The translations under genes were made by a program, and so were the position numbers. Below the pieces are notes generated by a model. The model was not told where the DNA came from. It was given only the letters and a program-made list of their open reading frames with translations, and searched no databases. DNA of 64,000 bases from Metaphire vulgaris (taxonomy: Eukaryota; Annelida; Clitellata; Crassiclitellata; Megascolecidae). Positions 34,331 through 46,413 of this stretch are shown piece by piece (position 1 is the stretch's first letter; each line of letters opens with the position of its first letter). The DNA lies in the NCBI GenBank assembly GCA_018105865.1, contig CM030833.1, forward strand, positions 14,128,881 to 14,192,880. The letters are read 5' to 3'.

Positions 34331-35500
34331 CGGAATTGTGTTCAGTGGACATGCTCTGACTGCTTTGCACAGGCCCGTAGGAAGCGGGGGTGAAGCTGCA
34401 CCCCATGGAAAAAATTAGGGGTCGCTGCACCCCCTGGAAGATGAGGCTGTTTGTTGCCTATCAGGATTTTAAAAGACGCTAGATAGAAGATAAAGGAATG
34501 GCGGTGACCTTTTTCTGCCAACTTTTCGGGACTTTTAAAAGAGGATAAAAAGGGTAATGACCTTTTTTGCTTGCAGGACATTTAACTTTTAAAAACTGTA
34601 TCCCCTGCTAAAAATTCGTTCCGACGTGCCTTGCTTTGACCCCAACTATGCAACAGTTGTTGTTTTGTCGTCGTACGCATCTCTGAACAAAGAGACAACT
34701 TCATAGAAGGAGATGCGTCTCCCAGAATTAGTCATCATCCCTAGATCTGCTACCGTGTTGTAGTTGTCACTTGTCAGCAGGGCGCGATTTGTAGGGGGAA
34801 GGGGGAATCTCCCCCCACTGCCCAACTGCATCCCCCTACTGCTACATCCTCCACCACTACATCCCCCCACTGCTACAGTTTCCAACAACTACACCCCCCA
34901 CCCAAGTTTCACATATCCCCCCACTGCTCCAGGTCACAAATCGCACCCTGCTTGTCAGAACGTCCAATGGTTGTGTTGGGAGGCAAAACAAGGATATCAG
35001 TACTAATGTTTCGTGCCAGCCTCATCGCTATTCTCGTACATCTACAGTGAACACTTAGAACAATTTGATGCATGTGTGTCTTTGATGAATTATTGACATA
35101 GAAATGAAAAGATGGAGACATTTGACAAATAGGTCAGCACCAATCAATCCATTTCGACTGGCGTACCATATCGCTCCAACTAGATCTCCATTCATTAGAC
35201 TCTCGGCCATATTTTCCAGGATAGGCCTTATACACTGTAGCAGTAATGGAGGAATGTAGGCTTCGTGCCATTCACACAGTCAGCAAACTGCTATCAATAT
35301 TCTACGACGTTTGTCACTGTCCTAAATACCCAGGAAACAGTTCCCGGCGGAATGATATAATCTGGGCGATTCAGTGCATTGGTACGACAGCATCGCCATA
35401 ATCGGTAGGCCTAATGCATTAGCACTACGAGTACGCGTCGTAGATATCAGAATTGGCTACAGAGTCTAGACTGCAGATTAGCTAATCTCTCAGCTTATGA
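34331..35500. other. MITE fragments, no gene recognised
   Basis: At 34370-34620 there is a GCACCCC-rich fragment with two CCTTTTTTGC-type boxes. At 34780-34945, C-rich sequence (CCCCCCACTGCT repeated) lies between CAGGGCGCGATTTG and CAAATCGCACCCTG, plausible MITE termini flanked by TTGTCAG(C)/CTTGTCAG. The rest is unrecognised. Confidence 0.5.
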
Positions 35501-38500
35501 GAGAGAGCGACAGAGTCAAGATCCCCGAGCATCTAAAGTTAGACTAGGCCTATTGGATGTAATTAGGTTAGAATATAATTTTTTTCTTGACAGACACGAG
35601 GCAGCGTTTTGTAGCAGAACGGAAGTTTCGAAGGTCGTTAGATGAATGTTTTCGAGTGTAAGTTCTTTCTAGACGTCTCCGAGAATGACTTAAAATCAAA
35701 GTGAACAGAATTGTATTGATGTTTGTCGTCGTGAGATGGTAGCGCTCGTATAACATTTGAAGCTTGTTTGTGGTAAGGTCTGATAGGACAGAATTATATT
35801 ATATTGCGTCAGTGACTGTAGGGTTTTTTGGAGTTTCGGTGGTGATATATACATATGTGAATATGTGAATATGTACAGCAGCATTGCGCCTGCCCACAGC
35901 ACTCCTGCACCTTGCACAGTTAGATCTATTGAAAATGCAATCTCACCTGTCAATGCGTTTAACTTAAGAATGCACGCAGAGACGAATACCTTCCTTCCGA
36001 TAGCTTTTAACGAAAATAAACACCTCTTAAATGATGCCGACCTTGACCCGGATATAAACTTCCTAAACTTAAGAATGTCACTAAATACACCCTACGTCAA
36101 AACTACCGAACTAAATCCACTTCTATGCTCCCCAAATAATGATGTAGAAAAAATTAAATTCTCCTTACTTCATCTTAACTGTAGAAGTATTCAGAAAAAT
36201 TTTGATAGCTTGTGCGATATCCTGGAAGATCTTAAAGTGAGACCTTCTGTTATTGCTATAACAGAAAGTTGGACAAACGTTAGTAATGAGTCGAATTTTA
36301 ATCTACATGGATACAACAGCACCTTCAAATCTAGACAGTATGGAATAGGCGGAGGCGTTGGTCTATATACTAATCTCGACTTCACCAGTAAACGACGTCA
36401 AGATCTCGAATGTGCTAACCCCATGATTGCGGAAACCTTATTCTTGGAATTGCCTGATCATGGATTAATTATTGGTTGTATATATCGCCCTCCTGGAAAC
36501 CAAATTAATCCTTTTATCGATTATTTAGATACCGTACTACCAAAGATTAATAAAGAAAAAAAATTAAGCTATATTGCCGGAGATTTAAACATCGATCTAC
36601 TTAAACATGATGATCATCAGCCCACAACTGATTATATAAATTGCTTATTCTCGCAAACTTTCTTTCCCATGATTTGCAATCCGACCAGAATTACTGAATT
36701 CTCAGCAACTCTCATTGACAATATTCTCACCAACTCACTAACAGCTGAATCTAAATCTGCAATTATTTATTCTGATATCTCAGACCACCTCCCTATTATA
36801 ATCCAAACTTATCTCCCAATTTCAAAACCACGTAAATGTGGCTCTAAATGTTCAATTTCGCTACACAGGTCTTACGATAAAGCGTCAAATGCCAAATTTC
36901 TAACACTGATCCAATTAGTAGACTGGCCCGGAATAATATATCCAGCCTCAAGAAATGCTGACCTTGCTTACGCACTTTTTATTCGTAAATTTACTGAAAT
37001 TTTTGAAATCTGTTTTCCTCCAAAACCAGTTAATCGTAGAAATAAGAACACCCCACGTAAGCCTTGGGTCACCCCTGGCATTGCTAGGGCTTGTATTAAG
37101 AAAGAAAAACTTTATATCAAATTTACTAGATCTCAAACATCGGAATCAAAACTTCAATATACAAAATACAGAAATATCCTAAATGCTGTCCTCCAAAAAG
37201 CCAAAAGAGATTACTATCAAAACTTACTGACGGAGGCTAAATTTGATATGAAATGTACCTGGAAAGTTTTAAAAAACTTGCTCAACCAAGATCAGAATAG
37301 AAACCTACCTGAATACTTTATACACGATGGCCAAAACATTACAGACCCGTACACCATTGTTACTAAATTCAATGAATTCTTTACCAATATAGGTCCCTCT
37401 TTAGCTAAAGAAATTCACACCCAGCCTGGTCAAAATACACAAACCTATCTCAGACATACTAATCCAAATAGCTTTTTTCTCAATCCGACAACTCCGGAAG
37501 AAATTATCACTGTTACTAGGAACCTTAAATCTAAGTCCAGCTATGGGTTAGATAATATACCTATGAAAATTATCAAACCAATTATTCCTGATTTGGCTAG
37601 CATACTATCTTCCTTATTTAACTTATCCTTCTCAGCTGGCATTTTTCCCTCAGACATGAAAATTGCTAAGGTCGTTCCCATATTTAAAAAATGGCGATCC
37701 GCATCTAATAAATAATTACAGACCAATCTCCATGCTTCCTGCCCTCTCTAAAATCTTAGAAAAACTAGTCTGCAACAGACTCAATAACTTCTTAGCTAAG
37801 CATGACCTACTATACCACAACCAGTTCGGGTTCCGTAACAATCACGATACTTCTCTTGCCGTAACTGAACTCATTGATAAAATATCTGCAGCCATGGATA
37901 CTAACCTATTTACTCTCGGCATTTTCATCGATCTTTCAAAGGCATTTGATACTCTTGACCATTCTATACTCATAAATAAACTTAGCCACTATGGCGTCCG
38001 TGGAACTGCTCTAAACTGGTTCTCCTCATATCTATCTCACAGAAAACAGTATGTTCAAATTGAAAACAAGTCCTCAGGTCTTCTCGACATTTCATGTGGA
38101 GTACCCCAAGGCTCCATACTCGGTCCCATCCTATTCTTAATCTATATAAATGATATTCACGAATCATCAGATCAATATAAATTTATCCTTTATGCTGACG
38201 ATACTAACTTATACATCTCAAATAAAGATCCCAAAGTCCTCATAGACGTCGCATCTAGAGAATTACCAAATGTACTCCAATGGTTTCAGCAAAATAAACT
38301 TTCTGTCAATGTAAGTAAAACTCATTTTATATTATTCCACAAAAACGATCAGCTCAATTCTACATACCCGATACCATCACAGCTGGAAACCTTAGCATCA
38401 CTCGTACGGACCACACTAAGTTTCTCGGTATAATAATACAACAGCACCTAAATTGGGACAAACATATCCTTGAAATCTCTAAAAAAAATTACAAAAAATA

Positions 38501-39412
38501 TAGGAATTTTAGCCAGAATAAAATCATCACTTCCTCTCTTTCACCTAGTCTTGCTATACAAATCTCTCATATTACCATATCTGACCTATTGCAATCTGTC
38601 CTGGGGAAATTACTCTAACACAAACATAAATAATCTATTTCTCCTCCAAAAAAGGTGATAAGGATTATTTCCCATTCCCCCTTCCTCGCACATACTGATC
38701 CCCTTTTCAAACACCTAAACCTATTAAAAATCCACGACATTCAGGTTGTTCAGGTAGCTACCTTCATGTTTAAAATAAAGAATATGCTTCTTCCTGCCCA
38801 CTTTCAAACATATTTTAACCTCTGCTCTGATATCCACTCGCATTATACTCAAGTACTACTGACAACTTCTTTGTTAATACTAGAAATACGTCAATATATG
38901 AAAAATGTGTTAGATTCTCTGGCCCCAAAGTTTGGAATTCTCTATCTAATGAAACTAAGAAAATTAAATCCCTCCATAAATTTAAAGAAACTATTTCAAG
39001 TTCATTAATCTCAAAATATATGTCACCTTGATTCTGCGAAAAATTAGCTTAAATATGTATATGTATTCGCACTTTGCACGCTGCACCCTCACTTTGCACC
39101 ATATGTTAAAATTTGTTTCCGGTTGCTACTTGCTTTCTGTATTTATAAACATAGTACTCAGTCAATTGGAACATGTCCATAGCTAGTATAAGCTTACTGG
39201 TTCACCGGGAAAGCAGGCCTTGAACAGAGAATATTTCTCTTCTCCTGCTTCTCCCTTTAGTTTCCAAATTATTTAAATGTCAACATTTTTCAAATATTAC
39301 TATTATGATATTATTATTACTACTACGATCTTTACATGTAATCATTGTGATGATGTTATTATGCACTTATTTGGAAAATAATAAACTAATTTTGATTTGA
39401 TTTGATATAGAC
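35501..39412 (+). mobile_element. CR1/L2-group LINE, nearly complete ORF2 with frameshifts
   Basis: Plus-strand ORF2 begins at about 35865. A short N-terminal extension is followed by an APE endonuclease (LLHLNCRSIQKNFDSL, ITESWT, GCIYRPPG, GDLNIDLL, SDISDHLPI at about 36165-36810). The reverse transcriptase follows (NNYRPISMLPALSKILEKL, FIDLSKAFDTLDH, GVPQGSILGP and catalytic YADDTNL at about 38190). After it come FLGIII, YKSLILPYLTYCNLSWG and a C-terminal PKVWNSLSNETKK. Frame changes occur at about 37690 (6-A run), 38390, 38480 (8-A run), 38650 (6-A run) and about 38850. The 3' end is an ATTTGATTTGATTTGATA repeat at 39393-39410. The 5' UTR boundary is a guess. Confidence 0.92.
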
Positions 39413-39427
39413 CTAATGATACTGATT

Positions 39428-39700
39428 ACAGTGTATGCATTTTTATAGCAACATTATTAATACTCTAAGGCATCAATCGATGGTACTTCAAATCCGTCCG
39501 CAAAAGATCAGGCCGGTCATTCAAGATGTCAGTCAGTAAGGAACAGCGGGCAGCGATATGGAGAATATGCTAATTGAAACAGGTGGGTTTAAGTCTAGAT
39601 TAAAAAATACTCAATCCTTTGGAAGATCTGACAGCCGACGGTAGAGAGTTCAGGCTATTTCCCATGAATTTGCGTTCGGAATCAGAGGCGTAGCCATGAA
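39428..39700 (-). mobile_element. CR1-like LINE 3' end fragment
   Basis: Shares TATCGATGGTACTTCAAATC-type and GGAAGATCTGACAGCC blocks with 60060-60480. On the minus strand these match the PKIWNSLP-type C-terminus and tail. Degraded. Confidence 0.65.
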
Positions 39701-39765
39701 TTTGATTTCAGGGAGTATAAAATGTGGGGTATATATTGTTATATATTATATATATTGTATAGTAT

Positions 39766-41155
39766 GGGAGAAAGAGAGATGGCCGGAAGACTGGACAAAG
39801 TCAATAATGATCATGATACCAAAAAAGGGCAATACAAAAGAATGCTCAAACTACCGATCAATTTCCCTCTTATCTCACCCTAGCAAAGTCCTCCTATCCA
39901 TTATCCTTCAAAGACTGAAGGGCAAGCTGGAAACGGGACTATCCGAAGAGCAGGGAGGGTTCAGAGAGGGAAGAAGCGCAATACAACAAGTGTTGGCATT
40001 ACGACTGTTAACGGAACAAGCACAGGAATTTGGAAAATGCATATACAACTGTTTCATAGACTACAAAAAAGCCTTTGACTCAGTGTGGCATGACGGGCTG
40101 TGGGTAATTCTTGAAAGTGCAGGAGTCAAAGGCAAACTACTAAGAGTCCTGCGCAATCTATACGAGACAGCAATGGTCACGGTGCGCTATAAGGGAAAGA
40201 TCGGAGACTGGTTTAAAACAACAATAGGCTCAAGGCAGGGAGACCCCCTATCACCTCTGCTGTTCCTAACATTGTTAGAGCGAGCAATGGAAAAGATGGA
40301 AGAAACAGAAGATGGAGGAGTCACCGTTAATGGTATCAAAATCAAAGATCTGCGATATGCCGATGATGTGGACCTCCTGGCATTTCAACCAGAAGAGCTA
40401 CAAAACATGTTGGACACACTTGACGAATCTGGAAGCAAACTGGGCCTGGCAATCAACGTCAACAAGACCAAAATAATGGCAGTAGGGAAAGGGGCAAGAA
40501 CCATGACGATTAAAGTAGGGGGTCAGGAAATAGAGTGGGTAGGGGAATCTGTTTACCTTGGCAGCCTGCTCTGTGCAGATGGAGACTGTAGCCCGGAAAT
40601 ACGACGAAGAATAGGCCTGGCAAGCGGGGCCTTAGGCTGCCTTAGCAAATTCTGGCGGAACGGAGGACTCTCTACCAAAATCAAACTGCAACTACTCAAC
40701 ACGTGCGTGTTCTCAGTTCTGTTATACGGAGCAGAAACCTGGACCTTAAAATCCGAAGACCGTAGACGCCTGGCAGCATTTGAAATGCGATGCTACAGAC
40801 GCATTCTTAACATATGGTGGGAGCAGAGGATTACCAACGAAGAAGTAAGACGACGAATAGGAGCAGCGCAAGATATCATCACCACAATCAAAAGAAGAAA
40901 GCTGCAGATGTTTGGGCATATTGCAAGAATGGAGGATAAAAGAATAATAAAGGTCTGCATGGAAGGCGCAATGGAGGGACACCGAGCACAAGGACGACCC
41001 AGAAGAAGATGGAGAGATGACATCACCGAATGGACGCGGATGTGCATTGGAGACGCGGTACACGTGGCTCAAGACCGTATTCTATGGCGTCAAATCATGA
41101 ACAACGCTGCTGGTCTCAACGGTTCCTAACGGGACTACGAGAGGAAGAAGAAGAA
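39766..41155 (+). mobile_element. RTE-like LINE reverse transcriptase, uninterrupted
   Basis: One open frame from about 39766 to a stop at 41127, without frameshift. Order: DWTKSIMIMIPKKGNTKECS, NYRSISLLSH, GFREGRSA, FIDYKKAFDSVW, GSRQGDPLSP, the catalytic YADD at about 40357, YLGSLL, LYGAETWTLK, RRILNIWWEQRITNEE, MFGHIARM and RGRPRRRWRDD-like. The endonuclease is missing (5' truncation). The 3' tail is GAAGAAGAAGAAGAATA. It is inserted in an AT-rich MITE whose two halves lie at 39690-39765 and 41156-41340. The start codon is not defined because the copy is truncated. The intact frame suggests recent insertion. Confidence 0.93.
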
Positions 41156-41340
41156 GAATATTATATATATTATATGTACAGTGTATAATATATTAGGCTA
41201 TATATATTATACAAATATTATTCATATATTATATTAATTATATATATTATATATTATATATATTATATAGGCCTATGTTATATATATATATTATATATGT
41301 TATATATACTATATATATATATATATATATTATATGTATA
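41156..41340. repeat. AT-rich palindromic tract
   Basis: TATATTATATA-type sequence, the right-hand remainder of the AT-rich MITE also seen at 18868. Confidence 0.8.
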
Positions 41341-41574
41341 CCAGTGGCGTAACCACGCCCGGGCAATTACGGGCAATTCCCGGGTTACTTTGCTTTCTGC
41401 CCGGGTTGAAAAAATTCCGGGTTGAAAAAATTAAATTACGCCTTTCATTTTTGCTTTTGCTTACTTTTGCATCGCCATGTACGTCATTGCATTAGTATTT
41501 TAATAGTCAACCACAGTCTCTCGGAAACGTGATTTATAACAGATTACAGGTATCGCCTGAAGTGCAGTAAATAC

Positions 41575-42481
41575 CAGAGATGTAGCAAATACACAATGCT
41601 TCAAGTACAAGTACAAGTACCTGGCCTCCGAGTACAAGTACAAGTACAAGTACTTGCATTACAAAAATTCCAAGTACAAGTACAAGTACAAGTACCTGGC
41701 CTCCGAGTACAAGTACAAGTACAAGTACCTGGCCTTCGAGTACGAGTACAAGTACCTGGCCTTCGAGTACGAGTACAAGTACAAGTACCTGGCCTCCAAG
41801 TATTAGTACATTTTTGACATTGACATTTTTCCGCTGACATTTTGTCCCCATGACATTTTCTACATGACATTTTGTCCGTGACATTTTGTCCTCGGACAGT
41901 TTGTCCGGCCACGAATAAAATTGACACTATTAGCATCTAAATATCATCACAGTTGCACTAAAAAATAGAGATGATAGTCTTGCATCGGTCATATTAACCC
42001 TATGCGGTCTCGCGATCAAGCCAGCTTGGCTAAATACGCGTTTAATTGGTGCGCCAGAAGCAGGCACACTAATAGGTCTCTAATTAATGGCTGCATTATA
42101 CAGCCTGTTGAACTCCTTTCTATTAACTTCACTGTTCCAAAATACGATGGTATCAGTGGCTTCATCATAAATATCGTTGAGTTCCGGGTACTTGGCCATC
42201 TGTGAGGATGTGCCTGTCATTAGCCTAAAGGAACAGCATTACTGGTACCATTGAAGTACATGTAGCCAGAGATGTAGCAAGTACACAATGCTTCAAGTAC
42301 AAGTACAAGTACAAGTACCTGGCCTCCGAGTACAAGTACAAGTACAAGTACTTGCATTCCTAAAACTCCGAGTACAAGTACAAGTACAAGTACCTGGCCT
42401 CCGAGTACAAGTACAAGTACTAAAAATTTGTACTCGAGTACAACTCGAGTACAAGTACAAGTACCAAGTACTACATCTCTG
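41575..42481. mobile_element. composite hAT-type element with (AAGTAC)n arrays
   Basis: The outer termini are CAGAGATGTAGCAAATAC and TACTACATCTCTG. The exact 8-bp duplication GTAAATAC is at 41567-41574 and 42482-42489. Inside are two arrays of AAGTAC units with CCTGGCCTCCGAG interruptions, at 41596-41810 and 42294-42470. A second internal terminus CAGAGATGTAGCAAGTAC lies at about 42266. The middle contains tandem GACATTTTGTCC units (41815-41905) and about 330 bp of other sequence. It looks like one element carrying two end-arrays, or two copies captured together. No transposase seen. Confidence 0.85.
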
Positions 42482-42681
42482 GTAAATACTACAGTTATTG
42501 TGTTTGGCTGGTCTATGTATCTACGTGATATATCGAATTTCAGTTACGGCGGTAATCGCCTGTCCGTGTGGACGATTTATTCCTCTGCATCTTCTTCTAC
42601 TGAATTGGACTCTGAAACTCTATTTATGGTTGTAATTGAGGCGTATGACATACGGGCGTCGCAGACGCTGAAGATTTATGA

Positions 42682-43095
42682 CAGGGATGGACAAAGTGCG
42701 GCCCGCGGGCCGAATGCGGGCCTCAAAGCCCTTTTGTGCGGCCCCCGACATCGAGAAATATTGCATTAATATGCGGCCCTCTAAAACATATGAAACATTT
42801 GGCAACGCTTCACTGGAAAATTCTGCATTCAAATTGGATTTACACTTTGGCACTTGATCGTTAACTAGAAATAATGCTTTTAATATTTACTAATCTTTCT
42901 TCGACTTGACAGTCTTGGCTTATTAATAATTTACTTCTACTGGACAGTATACAGTATAATAGGCTTACGTTATGTTAAAGTAGTTTGGAGACTACTTAAA
43001 AATGTAATTCTAAATGCCGACAAAAATTGTGCGTCCCTCGGCTTTCGTCACAGACACTTTTGCGGCCCTCGGATAACAATTTGTGCCCATCACTG
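42682..43095. mobile_element. hAT-type element, GCGGCCCGCGGGCC family
   Basis: The left end is CAGGGATGGACAAAGTGCGG and the right end AATTTGTGCCCATCACTG. The exact 8-bp duplication ATTTATGA is at 42674-42681 and 43096-43103. A subterminal GGCCCGCGGGCC palindrome is present. Non-coding, and related in its ends to the coding element at 54703. Confidence 0.93.
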
Positions 43096-43235
43096 ATTTA
43101 TGAGTTGATGACTGATAGATAGGCAGTGATTGCAGGAATGCAGGGATTGCAGACAGCTGAAGTATCTTTCACCTCTGCGTGCTGCGAATGTGTTCAGCTG
43201 CTTTGGGATTTGACCTTCCTAGCTGACCCGAGAGG

Positions 43236-43502
43236 CAGGAACGCCATTTCATTGTTTTCCAGGGGAGGGGCAAAACTATCGACTGCAAGGCAGGCAGTAT
43301 TTTTAAAAATACCAATACAGTATGCAAGCTGGTTTTGTCCATGTACATGCTACATGCGATACTACATAGTACATACCAGTGATTGTAATAAAATTATAAA
43401 AACAATTGAGAACACAATTAATTTAAAGACACAAAAATTCGTGAAAATGTTTCCCCTAAAAATCAGGGGCAACGCCCCCTGCACTCTCAAATGACGTCCC
43501 TG
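43236..43502. mobile_element. hAT-type MITE, CAGAGACGTCATTT family, second copy
   Basis: The left end is CAGGAACGCCATTTCATTG and the right end AATGACGTCCCTG. Flanks CCGAGAGG and TCGAGAGG agree at 7 of 8. Collinear with 11636-11851. Confidence 0.82.
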
Positions 43503-43510
43503 TCGAGAGG

Positions 43511-44000
43511 TCTAGCTCCGTTGTCTCCTCAAATTCCTTTGTATAATGACGTCGGAGCAGGCGGTTGTCACCTCTCTTGCGTTAATTTCCATCGAACGAA
43601 ATTTATTTCAGTCTGACAGTGTCGTTAATAAATTCAAGAGCAGCAGTGATCAGACGCGGCATATTGCTTTGATTTCATGATAGTTTTGTTTATCTCGGTC
43701 ATTAGTTAAGGTCATCTTTATCTATTAATATTTAATAATTAACTCATGGTCATTTATAATCTAATACAATTGTATGCTTAGGGTCCTACTTGGTTATACG
43801 TGTTCAGTGTACCGAGTACACTTTTCATTATTTGATCCTGACAATTCCTAAGTTTATTTTGGTTATGTTTTATGTCGCTATCTATAGTCCTTATGACCTG
43901 CACATGTGAAACTTGAACTTCCTCAAAGTTAACTGACCGAGTGGTGCCCATTGTTAAATTCCTCATGTTAAATTTTTAAAATGATGTTTGCTGAGTTGTG
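43511..44000. other. no gene recognised
   Basis: AT-rich single-copy-looking sequence without supported features. Confidence 0.4.
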
Positions 44001-44002
44001 AC

Positions 44003-44130
44003 TGTCCATAAATTACGTAAACAAAATGGAGGAGGAGTTTGAACAAGTTTGACAGATGTTGACAACTTGACAGGGGGGTCAAAATTCACCCAAAAATGTT
44101 TACATAATTTATGGACAGCCCCTTGGTCAG
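44003..44130. mobile_element. MITE, GGGGCTGTCCATTAATT family, short copy
   Basis: The left end is GACTGTCCATAAATTACGTA and the right end TACATAATTTATGGACAG. At about 125 bp it is an internally deleted version of the 420-bp copies, keeping GTTTGACAGATGTTGACA. Confidence 0.8.
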
Positions 44131-45025
44131 CTGCCTGGGTTACATTTTGAGTCTGGTTACGCCACTGATATATACTGACTCCCAACAGAGGTTCTACCTG
44201 ATTTTTGAAAAATTCCTCTTACATTAATTTACAAAAAACAAAACATAATACAATAGACAAGACAAGAACCCATAAATCGTACTAAATATTTAGTAAATGA
44301 ACATTATATATTTTTTGTAATTAGATTCAGTACAAATTTTACCAAATCTGTTTAAACGTGGTTCAAATCTGTGCTTCACCTGAGATTTCCTTTGAGTCAT
44401 ATCGTAATATATTTATGAAAATAATGACTTACAAACCACTGTAAGTCTACTGACCGCTGAATCTGTAAACAAAGATAGCTAGTTTCGTTTGCTTATTGAG
44501 TAGCCTACTACGAGTAGCCTAGTAGGGCTAGTCATGGAATCCTAAATTTATTAGCACCTGGAAGGTCAACTTCAGGCAACCACCAGTCAGCCTAAGTTGA
44601 TCAACGATCTAAACCGCTTATGGAAATCAGCGTTTCTGAGTATTTTCGCGTAATTTTGGTTTAATTTTGCAATTTTGTGATAGCCAACACCACCCCTTAG
44701 AAGGAGTGTGGGGACAGGGGGTGTCTGTCGCAAACCGGGGGTGTAACCCTCCGCTGGGGTATAGAAAAATTCCTGAGAGTTCACCGTTTTTGAATCAGAA
44801 ATCTATCTTATCAATTTCAGCGTTGGTTCTAGGTATAGGCCTATATTTAACAGCAAATAATTAGCGAAGCTTTTCGGTGATCTAGCATAGATTTCAAGTA
44901 TTGTGGTTTACCGGACTGCAGTGCTTTAAAAACCAGGAGAAGAAGACTAGTCGTGAATATAGGCCTAATATTCTCTGTTCAACCGGCCCGGCAGCCAGTG
45001 TAACTTGCGAAGAAACAGGTTTAAC
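44131..45025 (-). mobile_element. mostly unrecognised; CR1-like LINE 3' fragment at 44770-44990
   Basis: The first 600 bp show no feature beyond a GGGGTGT-rich fragment at about 44690-44765, related in inverse orientation to 63460-63540. From 44770 the sequence matches the LINE tails at 22215 and 60060 (CTATCTTATCAATTTCAGCG, then GATCTAGCATAGATTTCAAG). Confidence 0.55.
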
Positions 45026-45664
45026 ACAGTGTTTATTCTAGCCACCTTGACATTGGGCAGAGGCGGATCTTGGGGGTGCAGAGTGGTACAGATGTCCCCG
45101 GGCGCCGAGGTGAGGGGGCGCCAAAATTGGTTTAAGGTAGAAAGTTCCGCTACGGGTAATGACTTTTTGCTTGTCAGAGTATTGGCGAAGTTGAACGAAG
45201 AGCCGCCAAAACGTGCAGAACGGCGCTCTTTATTGACTTCTTAGGATTTTCGTCAAGTTCAGGGGGCGCCGCCAGTATATTTTGTCACCGGGCGCCGGAC
45301 ACCCTAGCTCCGCCCCTGACATTGAAGGGGGTGAAGTTTGAAATGTACGGAGGGAGGTTTGTCTCCCCAAAAACCTTGACAAGCAAAAACAAAAGTCGTC
45401 ACCCTTACCTTTTTATAATTTTTCTTTCCCGGATGTGGTGACAAGAAAAAAAGTCATCTTACTTATGTTTCGTATCCTTCTCCAATGCTTTAACGAGCAA
45501 AAAATGATAATCCTTATATTCTCCCCTCTTAAAAGAACCCACCCCCACCCACTCGTCACACTTTTGTGAGGGGAATCCCATCCCCAATGCAGCATGTAGA
45601 ATTTTTTTGGAGGGGATTTTAAAACTTGGGGGAATCCCCCAGAGAAGGCCTAGAATAAACACTG
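45026..45664. mobile_element. hAT-type MITE, CAGTGTTTATTCTAG family, copy 5, carrying a nested MITE
   Basis: The outer ends are CAGTGTTTATTCTAG and CTAGAATAAACACTG. Flanks GGTTTAAC/GGTTTAAT agree at 7 of 8. A second element (CAGAGGCGGATCTTGG ... CTAGCTCCGCCCCTG) is inserted at 45058-45318, between ACATTGGG and ACATTGAA. The outer part has three TGACAAGCAAAA-type boxes. Confidence 0.9.
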
Positions 45665-45672
45665 GGTTTAAT

Positions 45673-46085
45673 ACGATCATGCTTATGAGTTTCATGTGAG
45701 GTCAGTTGCTTCAATGTTTTCACAAAGTGGCTAGGGCCTATATCGATGTTGATATAAAATTAGGCCTATAAACGTGAAAGAGCATCATAGAATTTTGTTT
45801 ACAAGACGTAAGACCTTAGGCGTTATCTACCGCAGACACGACAATTAGGCCTACTACATTAATTATCATGCGCATAGGCCTATATAGGCCCACGTGGAGC
45901 TGTTAGGAGCGTGGGAGAAAGGCATTCAAGTTATAAAGTTCAAGTGCTCAGATAGGCCTACCGACCTCTCTCTGTGATTAACAAATTAATCGATTCAACG
46001 GTTCCTTTGATGCTGTGCTCGTGCTATAGTCAAACCCGCATAATGTCACTTATTTCAAATTCACTTCAAGTCACACGGTCTAGTA
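45673..46085. other. no gene recognised; TAGGCCTA cluster
   Basis: At least five TAGGCCTA-type palindromes occur within about 250 bp (45763, 45848, 45876, 45885, 45954). No coding or repeat assignment. Confidence 0.5.
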
Positions 46086-46413
46086 CAGGGGTCGGCAACC
46101 TACGGCCCGCGGGCCAAATCCGGCCCGCCAGTGGCTTAATCCGACCCCCACAGCTGTTTCGGAGAAAGTTCATCACGTACCCTTTTTAAAGTCTGACAAT
46201 CGAAACGGTCATCACTATTTTTTTGCATTTGATATGTATATATTTTGAGAACATTTGAATTTTTTCTAGCACAAACTTTCTAGAAAAACCTAAACTTTAA
46301 AACTTGTTGGGGCCCGTCAAAATTTTTTAAATTATAGGTATACCTACATGACCCTCGGAAAGACACTGCCATAGCATTTTGACCCTCGCTGTCCAAAAGG
46401 TTGCCGACACCTG
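46086..46413. mobile_element. hAT-type element, GGCCCGCGGGCC family
   Basis: The left end is CAGGGGTCGGCAACCTACGG and the right end AGGTTGCCGACACCTG. Flanks GTCTAGTA/GTTTAGTC agree at 6 of 8. Subterminal GGCCCGCGGGCC and AATCCGGCCCG are present. A diverged TCTGACAATCGAAACGGTCA box lies inside. Non-coding. Confidence 0.85.

Noticed and set aside
41590..42480. Repeats regarded as a CRISPR-like array
   Set aside because: The short AAGTAC units vary in number and lack unique spacers of constant length. The host is eukaryotic and the array lies within TIRs.
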